NCBI GenBank assembly: GCA_963752045.1
Contig: CAVVWN010000006.1
Location: 50,903-114,902, forward strand
DNA: 64,000 nucleotides
Source: DATKDF01 sp963752045
GTDB lineage: Bacteria > Acidobacteriota > Vicinamibacteria > Vicinamibacterales > SCN-69-37
Direction: 5' to 3'
The notes under the pieces are model-generated. The model was not told the DNA's origin and ran no database searches. It saw only the letters and a program-made list of their open reading frames with translations. The position numbers were made by a program, and so were the translations under genes. Positions 57,983 through 64,000 of the stretch are shown piece after piece. How positions within the stretch are numbered: position 1 is the stretch's first letter; each line of letters starts with the position of its first letter.

Positions 57983-58112
57983 GAGCCGTTTTCGTTTCGG
58001 TGTAGACGGCCGAAAACGGCTCAAGCGGTTTGCAGGCGCGCCAGCCGAGAAGGAGGGGGAGATTTGCACAAATCTCCCCCTCCCGTGCCGCTACACGGAA
58101 CTGCAAACCGCT
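57983..58112. repeat. GAGCCGTTT hairpin plus rod (copy 2)
   Basis: GAGCCGTTTTCG (57983-57994) pairs with CGAAAACGGCTC (58011-58022). AGCGGTTTGCAG (from 58025) pairs with CTGCAAACCGCT (58101-58112) around an inner GGAGGGGGAGATTTGC/GCAAATCTCCCCCTCC stem. This joins the GAGCCGTTT element of 4758 to the inner stem sequence of the 35174 rod, suggesting the element types are modules of one system. Confidence 0.8.
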
Positions 58113-58125
58113 ACAGATCCGTGTA

Positions 58126-58155
58126 TCTGGGATCTGGAATCTGGAATCTGAGAGC
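58126..58155. repeat. GATCTGG heptamer tract (site 8)
   Basis: Four imperfect units between the rod at 57983 and the inverted repeat at 58187. Confidence 0.6.
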
Positions 58156-58186
58156 ATCTGGGGATCGGGGATCCGCGAATCCCGTG

Positions 58187-58259
58187 GCAGGTGTCACGCC
58201 GCCTGCCGCGTGACCGGGTCAAGCAAGATCCCAGATCGCCAGATTCCCCGATGCCCTTA
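58187..58259. repeat. inverted repeat downstream of the DedA-type gene
   Basis: GCAGGTGTCACGCCGCCTGC and following sequence through GATCGCCAGATTCCCCGATG matches, in inverted orientation, 59005-59075 on the other side of the DedA-type gene. The repeats of about 70 nt contain heptamer-like GATCCCA units. They bracket the gene like ends of a small cassette. Confidence 0.65.
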
Positions 58260-58283
58260 GATCCCAGATCCCAGATCCCAGAT

Positions 58284-58947
58284 TCAGAGTTCTTTGTCCT
58301 TGCTTTTGACGACGAGCCAGGCGACGAAGGCGACGTAGCCGACGCCGAAGATGAGGATGACGAGGCCCGACCCCGGGAGGATCTCGAAGAGCGACTCGGC
58401 CAGGTAGGCCTGGAGGTAGCAGAGCGGCGCCATGCCGATGAGCGTGCCGAGGGCCACGCGGGTGACGGGAACGCCAAACGCACCGGCCGCATACGACACC
58501 AGGTCCGACGAGGTGAACGGGTTCGCGCGCAGGAGCACGATCACCCACAGCGCGCGCCGCGCTGAGCCGCGTCTGCAGGGCGTCGAGGTGACGCCGCTCG
58601 ATGCCGCGGGAGACCCAGGCCTCCCCGAGAGTCCGGCCGATAGCGGCTGCAAGCGCGGCGCCGATCACGTTGCCGGCAAGCGACAGCGTCCCGCCGACGA
58701 ACCCGCCGAAGATCGCGCCGCCCGGCGCGTAGAGGAGCGTGCCCGGAATCGGCGCCACGAGCACCTCGACGATCACCGCGGCCACGTAGACCGCCGGCGC
58801 GAGCGCGCCCCACGAGAGGACGTACTCGCGGATGGGGCCGATGCCCGCCTCGCCGGCCAGGGCGCCATCGACGAGGACCCGTACGAGCCCGTGCGCCCAG
58901 TACGACCACGCCGACCACGCCGTGAGCGCCGCCGCCACGAGCCACAC
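58284..58947 (-). pseudogene. DedA/VTT-domain membrane protein, frameshifted
   Basis: A membrane protein of about 220 codons of the VTT (DedA/TVP38) family split by one extra base near 58562. The upstream part has YVAAVIVEVLVAPIPGTLLY and GFVGGTLSLAGNVIGAALAA; the shifted downstream part has RANPFTSSDLVSYAAGAFGV, the hallmark of the family, and LGTLIGMAPLCYLQAYL. VTT proteins move or scramble membrane phospholipids. No ATG is suitably placed; GTG 58947 is a candidate start. The motifs are intact, so a sequence error is possible. Confidence 0.75.
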
Positions 58948-58970
58948 GGCCCAGCGAAACGACGGAGTGA

Positions 58971-59139
58971 ATCTGGGATCTGGAATCTGGAATCTGGGAT
59001 CTGGGGGCATCGGGGAATCTGGCGATCTGGGATCTTGCCTGACTCTGTCACACGGCAGCCGGCGTGACACCCGCCACCCGATTCCAGATCCCCCGATTCC
59101 CAGATCCTCTAGGATTCCAGATCCCAGATTCCAGATTCA
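58971..59139. repeat. heptamer tracts and inverted repeat upstream of the DedA-type gene
   Basis: GATCTGG units at 58971-59034, the inverted partner of the 58187 repeat at about 59005-59075, and inverted heptamers at 59086-59139. The gap between the two divergent genes is made entirely of repeats. Confidence 0.6.
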
Positions 59140-60418
59140 CCATGAGAGTGCCCTTCCTGCTGCTCGCCCTCATCTCGGTGCTCACTCCGCCGCAGGCTCA
59201 GACCCGGCCCCCTGCCGGTTCTCCGACGGCGACGGTCGTCGCCCTGCCTTACTTCGACGGCGCGCACGCCATCTGGGGCGCGACCGGCCAGGACTCGCGC
59301 GGTCACATCTGGTTCGGCGTCACGACGGGCGGCATCACGCCCAATTCGGCGCACCTCTTCGAATACGCTCCCGAATCCGGACAGTTCACCGATCGCGGCA
59401 ACGTCGTCGACGAGCTTGCGAAGAGCGGGCGTGCTGCGCGAAGGAGCGCACCAGGCCGAGGTTCCACTGAAGATCATCGAGGGCCCTGACGGCTATCTCT
59501 ACTTCGCTTCGATGGACGAGGACGGCGAGAACCCGGATGGGTCGCAGCTGCCCACCTGGGGCGGCCACCTCTGGCGAATGAACCTCCGGACGCACCGATG
59601 GGAGCACCTGCTCGCGACGAAGGAAGCCCTCATCGCGGCCGGAGGGGCGGGTCGCTACGTCTACGCGCTCGGCTACTTCGGCCACGTGCTCTACCAGTAC
59701 GACACGGAGACCAACCGGACCGCGCGCGTCGAAGTGGGTTCTGTAGACGGGCACATCAGTCGCAACTTCCTCGTCGACCGGCGCGGTCACGTCTTCGTGC
59801 CGCGGCTGAGGTGACCCCGCGAGGCGCGAGACCGGTCCCGACGCGGCGCGTCGACGTCACCCTCGTCGAGTTCGGTCCCGACCTCGGGAGATCGGCGCCA
59901 CGCCCATCCCGGTCGAGCACGTATCTCGGCACCGACAGCCCGACAGACACCCATCGGCATCGTCGGCCTCCAGGAAATGGCGGACGGGTCAATCTACTTC
60001 ACGACGCACGCCGCGGACGGCTCTTCCAGGATAAGCTCAGCCCCGGACCAGGGCGGCGACGGCCGGCGCCGGTCGCGGTGTCGAGACGTCGGCTGGTTCC
60101 ACCCGGGCGGGCCGAGCTACTCCGGCCGGGCTATTCACGGACGGACGGCACGACGAACCTCGTCGGGTCTGGCCCGGCGGCGCCGGTCGGCCGTGGGAGT
60201 GGCTTTCCTGCGAGGCGGTCGGGCGCTCGCTTGCGGCGCGTCGCGGTCCTAGTCCGGGCCCGGGCACGACGCGGCGCCTCAACCGGCCGCTGCTCTACGG
60301 CTCCGGCACGCGTGATGCGGACGGCGGGCACTACCTCGCGGGAATCGGGCCCGGACTACGGCCGGTCATCCGTCGGGTTCGGCCCTGACAGGGCGCCTAT
60401 CTGCTGCAGGCGCTCTGA
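59140..60418 (+). pseudogene. secreted propeller-like protein, multiply frameshifted
   Basis: The frame starts MRVPFLLLALISVLTPPQAQ (signal peptide) and reads FDGAHAIWGATGQDSRGHIW then FGVTTGG, like NHL/SMP-30-type beta-propellers. One extra base near 59428 shifts the frame; the second segment has IEGPDGYLYFASMDEDGEN and GGHLWRMNLRTHRWEHLL and ends in a premature stop at 59812-59814. Beyond that only scattered matching pieces remain (GLQEMADGSIYFTTHA near 59975, GWFHPGGPSYS near 60090) up to a TGA at 60416. At least four indels are needed, so either the gene is dead or this part of the sequence is poor. Confidence 0.6.
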
Positions 60419-62734
60419 GCAGCCGCCGGGCATCCTCGACGCCGGCGAAATCGCTCGCCCAATCTGAAGGCTTCTTCTATGCGCCTCTCGCGCCAGGAAC
60501 GACTCTCCGGCACGCGCGTGAACGGCAGCCAGGTGGTAGTGGGTGCCTGCGGGTTTCCCGGGTCTGACGTCGATGGCTTCCTTCACGTACGGGAGCGCCG
60601 AGCCGGCTGACGGAGCTTGTAGTAGAGCCACCCGATCGTGTCGCTGACCGCGGACTCGATGGGCATCTTGCTACGCGCGCGATCGCGCCAGCCGGAGTCC
60701 TTCCTCGAGCAGCTCGCTCGCGATCGGCGTAGATCCACGCCAGGTTGTTGGCTGCCACGGCGGCATCGTGGATCGATCGCCAGGCCCTTCTGGTACTGCT
60801 GATAGCGTCGTCGGTGTCGCCCCTGCTTGCGGAGGATGATCCCGATCATCGTGTGGGCCGCCCACCGACGCGGGTCCATTTCGACGATGCGTCTCGAACT
60901 CCCGCTTGCCGTCGTCGAGGCGGTTCTGCTGCACATAGAACATGGCCAGCGTGCCGTACGGCTCGAGCCTCGCCGGGTCGGCCGCAATGGCTCGCTTGAG
61001 CAGCTTCCTCCGCCCGTGGCCGGGCGTCGCCGGTGACCGCGTATGTCTGCGCGCCGAGCATCAGCAGGTCGACGTCGCGCGGTGCTCGTCCAGTTCGCGG
61101 TCGATCCGGGCACGAGCCTCGTCGGCCTTCCGGTGGCGACCTCGAGGCCGACCAGTCCCAGCCAGGGCGTCGAATGAACGGGGATTTCGCCGCAGGGCCT
61201 CATCGTAGGAACGTCGGGCCTCGCCGAAATCCCGCCGCAGCAGGCTGATGTTGCCCCTGAGCGCGTGCACCTGCGCCGCGTCCGGAAACTGCTGCGCCAG
61301 AACAGCCAACTCCGATTCGGCCCGGCGATCGTTCCCCTGGCGAAGGAGCACTCGGACGAGGATCAGGCGGGCGTTCATGTCGCTCGGCTGATTGCGAACC
61401 GCTCGCTCGGCGTATCGAGCGATACGAGCATGTTTCCACGCTGCATCTCGAGATCCGCCAGACGTGATTGGGCTGCGGCGGCCCGGGGATTGAGCTGCAG
61501 AACACGCTCGAACGACTGAGCCGCGCGCAGGGTGTCGCCTTGCGCCTGGAGGATACTCTCCAGCCAGGTAGTGCGCCGCCAGCAGGTTCGGGTTGATCTC
61601 GATGGCGTTGCGCGCGCGCGCGAGCGCCTCGACGCTGTTGCCCTCCCGGCGTAGCAGTTGGGCCTTGAGAAGCATGGCCTGCGCGTAGCGGGCCTTTCCG
61701 AGAATCTCATCGAGGATGGCGTGCGCGTCCTCACGTCGGCCTTCAGCGTAGGCGAGCGCCGCCAGTCGCGTGCGCCCGACATAGTAGCCGCCCTCGGCGT
61801 TCGTGACGGTTTCGAGGAGCTCAACACCCTCTTCGCGCCGGTCGGTCAAGAGATAGAAATCGGCAAGCTCAACAAGGTCCTCGAGGTTCCCGGTCACGTC
61901 CGCCACCGCCCGCAGGTGGTCACCGGCCTGAAGCGGACGCCCGGTAGCGGTATAGAACGAGGCCAGTGCCCGGTGCGCCAGCAGATAGCTCGAATCGAGC
62001 TCCAAGGCCCGGAGGAAGCTCTGCTCGGCTTCGCGCAGCCGACGGGTGGAAAGGTAGAAGTTGCCGAGGGCTGTGTGGGCGTCCGGCGAGTCTGGCGCGA
62101 CCTTGACGGCCTGCGTGAATGCGTACTCGGCCTCGTCGAGCCTGCCGGTTCGGGCCTGAAAAGACCCCGAGGTTGCTGTAGAGCTCGGCCTTGGCCGATC
62201 GGCTGGATGGCCTCCTCGATCTGCTCAATCGCGTCGCCGAGATTCTGGATGCCGGCCAGGGCGTTGGCCCTGAGGACGAGAGCGCCGGCAGGTGGCTGGG
62301 CTCTTTCAGCAGGTACCGTTCGGCAATCCGCCGGGCGTCCTCGAACTGTCCCACCAGGAGCCATAGTCCGCCAGCGCGTATCTGCACTTCCGCGTCGTCT
62401 GGCATGAGGTCGGCGGCCCGGGTGAGCTGATTCAGTGCCCTGTCGACCTGCTTGTTCTCGAGGTAGGCCTCGCCAAGCCGTGCTCTCGCTGGTCCGAAGG
62501 TCGGGATTAGGACTGGACGGCATTCGCGTATTCGATGATGGCCTCGGCGTACTTCGACTGAGCGCGGTACGCATCGCCGCTCTCGAGGTAGGCTTGGATG
62601 CGGACCTGGGCATTCCCCGTGCACCCGATGGCAGCCAGCGCGATCACGGCCACCTGGCCCCACAGTCTCGACCGACTCAATAGACCAGGCGGAGAGCCGA
62701 AGTTCGACACGCCTCCGTGCATCGCAAACATCAT
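60356..62734 (-). pseudogene. PrsT-like TPR-repeat lipoprotein, multiply frameshifted
   Basis: About 790 codons of tetratricopeptide repeats broken over at least five frames. The N-terminus has a signal peptide and lipobox (VIALAAIGCTGN), then AYLESGDAYRAQSKYAEAII; later pieces include LGEAYLENKQVDRALNQLTR, LLKAQLLRREGNSVEALARA and AERAVRNQPSDMNARLILVR. Lipobox plus a long TPR array beside a PEP-CTERM gene points to PrsT, the TPR lipoprotein of the exosortase/PEP-CTERM system. The density of indels suggests consensus errors or decay. It is convergent with the propeller-like gene. Confidence 0.65.
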
Positions 62735-62979
62735 GCCTGGGTTCAGGGGTTCCGAAGACCGTGAATGCCCAGACGCCGCCGATGGCGTCCAGACTAAAGT
62801 CTGCTGGCATGGTGACTTTTGGGGGACGTCTCCTCTCGAAGAGCTTGTTTCACGCGACTGACGGCGCTGCCATGTGCGGCGCCAGATTTGCACTGTCTCG
62901 TGTCGGTATTCTTGGTTCGGCGCGACAAGGCCGGGACCCTGACGGTTTGAGGTTGTTCGTCCGTATCGTGGAGACGTCG
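62735..62979. promoter_or_regulatory. divergent region between PrsT-like and PEP-CTERM genes
   Basis: No gene in this 245-bp gap. It contains a small palindrome (CCAGACTAAAGTCTGCTGG near 62797) and a sigma-54-like element at 62877-62892 (see next entry). Confidence 0.4.
62877..62892 (+). promoter_or_regulatory. candidate sigma-54 (-24/-12) promoter
   Basis: CGGCGCCAGATTTGCA has the invariant GG and GC dinucleotides separated by 10 bp and the TTGCA half of the consensus, 88 bp upstream of the PEP-CTERM start. PEP-CTERM genes in other bacteria are controlled by the PrsK-PrsR pair with sigma-54, so the site fits its context. By-eye match only. Confidence 0.4.
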
Positions 62980-63810
62980 ATGTTGAGAGTCGGCAGACTG
63001 ATGGTCATCGGGCTGTTCGCAGCCGGCGCGCATCTGGCACAGCCGGCGCCTGCTCAGGCGGCCGACTTGAACTGCACCGCCGGGTGCTCCTTTGTCGAGT
63101 ACGCGGGTCTCCTCTGGACGACGGAGCAGTTCCAGCCGGCCGGGACGGGGTATATCGACTCCTTCCTGCGCATCCAGCAGGAACTCTGACGAAGAGGGCA
63201 TGAACACCGACTTCCGCCCTGTGGCCAACGACGAGAAGACCGACCCAAACTACACCAGGGACGTTCAACTCTAGATCCGCAGAAACTCATCGAGGGAGTC
63301 CTTTACTACGAGTTGATGCTCGACATCAACGAGCCGGCTCCGGCCAGCAATCCCACCCTGAAGTCCTACATCTCGCTTGTGGGCTTGAGACTGTGTCCAG
63401 CCCGATAGGCAACCAGTATGTTCCCGCGGGCGGAGGGTGCGATGATGGCGCCGGCGGCGCTACCACCACCAAGCGCTATAACATGGACGAAGCAGGTGGA
63501 AGTGCCGTCGACCTCGACTACAGCTTACTCAGCACAGGCAGCAGCAGACGACCTCTGGGTCTACGTGCCGGTGAGTTTCTTCGCTGGCCTGAGTCCGAAC
63601 ACCTATTTCTATCTGTGGTCGCAGTTCGGGTTCATCGATGGCGGCTCCTACAAGTCCCAGGACGGCTTCGAGGAGTGGGCCGTGTGGAACGACGGCTTCG
63701 AGCCGCCAGACCCGCTCAATCCCGTTCCCGAACCCGCGTCCCTGCTGCTCTTCGGCACGGGCCTCGCCGCGGCAGGTCTTCGCCTGCGCCGCACGCGTCG
63801 GCGCGGCTAG
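62980..63810 (+). pseudogene. PEP-CTERM sorting-domain protein, frameshifted
   Basis: A secreted protein of about 277 codons: signal peptide MLRVGRLMVIGLFAAGAHLA (cleaved near AQAAD), a body that changes frame near 63183, 63272, 63390 and 63535, and an intact C-terminal sorting signal VPEPASLLLFGTGLAAAGLR followed by basic residues. The PEP motif, hydrophobic span and Arg-rich tail are exactly what exosortase recognises. First and last segments are in the same frame. No exosortase gene is in the window. Likely the structural or matrix protein paired with the PrsT-like lipoprotein. Confidence 0.8.
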
Positions 63811-63835
63811 CACTCGAGCTCAACCATGAACTGGA

Positions 63836-63869
63836 AACGAGCGGAGCTTGCCCACAAGCTCCGCTCGTT
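63836..63869 (+). terminator. hairpin terminator after the PEP-CTERM gene
   Basis: AACGAGCGGAGCTTG and CAAGCTCCGCTCGTT form a perfect 15-bp stem with loop CCCA, followed by GGGTTTGT. The T-run is weak, but the position 26 bp after the stop codon fits an intrinsic terminator. Confidence 0.7.
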
Positions 63870-64000
63870 GGGTTTGTACGCCGTCGTCCTTCTGATTCGC
63901 TCGCCATCAGGCTGTCTTTTGGGCGAGGGGCGGGCGACTATTGTTACAAATGTGTGCTATTGTTGCCCCCGTTCTAGGTCTTTTTTCGATTTCTCGTCGC
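63870..64000. other. AT-richer intergenic end of window
   Basis: No complete gene. A less GC-rich stretch (ACTATTGTTACAAATGTGTG, then CTATTGTTG) near 63938-63967 and a TCTTTTTTCGATT run near 63978 could belong to a promoter or terminator of a gene beyond the window. Confidence 0.3.

Noticed and set aside
1..64000. tRNA, rRNA or prophage/integrase genes
   Set aside because: No cloverleaf-like, rRNA, integrase, terminase or capsid signals were recognised on either strand. Weak tRNA signals could still be missed without a search tool.

Overview
The window is GC-rich DNA (roughly two thirds G+C by eye) from what is most likely an Acidobacteriota genome of the Vicinamibacteria type. The pointers are a VWFA-related protein of the acidobacterial kind, four long secreted proteins built from carboxypeptidase-regulatory-like (CarboxypepD_reg) repeats, a TonB-dependent receptor with the same N-terminal domain, M28 and M20 peptidases, a broken PEP-CTERM/PrsT pair, and many GTG starts placed a few bases after a -10 box. 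This placement is inference from gene content. No rRNA or tRNA gene was seen.

Layout. 1-15.5 kb: VWA protein, ZIP metal transporter, a Phd/VapC toxin-antitoxin pair, two CarboxypepD_reg proteins, DNA polymerase I, two more CarboxypepD_reg proteins and a PcnB-type nucleotidyltransferase. 15.6-23 kb: TonB-dependent receptor, a minus-strand run M23 peptidase - DUF1015 - serA - serC (phosphorylated serine pathway), and a divergent ogt. 23.5-34 kb: DinB-like lipoprotein, frameshifted M28 peptidase, small outer-membrane barrel, frameshifted amidohydrolase, rfbA, DUF4159, a YfcC-like transporter coupled to a 52-residue membrane peptide, DUF1028 and an alpha/beta hydrolase. 34-44 kb: LIC_10091-like secreted protein, MtnC-like phosphatase, secreted TonB-domain protein, HerA-like ATPase, VOC protein, a multi-spanning GT-C-like protein and a MASE1-GGDEF cyclase. 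44.1-48 kb: a four-gene operon that reads like a divergent chaperone-usher fibre system. 48.3-53.8 kb: a light/B12-regulated lipid-modification operon (FAD amine oxidase-like, DUF1365, two fused cyclopropane-fatty-acid-synthase-like methyltransferases, CarH/LitR-type photoreceptor) with a CarH-like operator in front. 54-55.5 kb: a decayed toxin-antitoxin island invaded by repeats. 55.5-64 kb: M20 dipeptidase, TerB-like protein, frameshifted DedA-type protein, then a stretch with many indels carrying a propeller-like gene, a PrsT-like TPR lipoprotein and a PEP-CTERM protein.

The most unusual layer is non-coding. Almost every intergenic gap holds repeats: rod-like nested palindromes of about 200 nt in several related families, a 217-bp tandem array, a 54-nt two-hairpin palindrome that occurs between genes and also in frame inside two coding sequences, and short tandem repeats with 7-, 9/10-, 25- and 45-bp periods. 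No transposase is present, so whatever mobilises these elements must be encoded elsewhere.

Several genes carry single-base frameshifts (M28 peptidase, amidohydrolase, DedA-type protein, possibly the TerB-like gene), and indels become dense after about 59.4 kb. This looks at least as much like assembly or consensus error as real gene decay.
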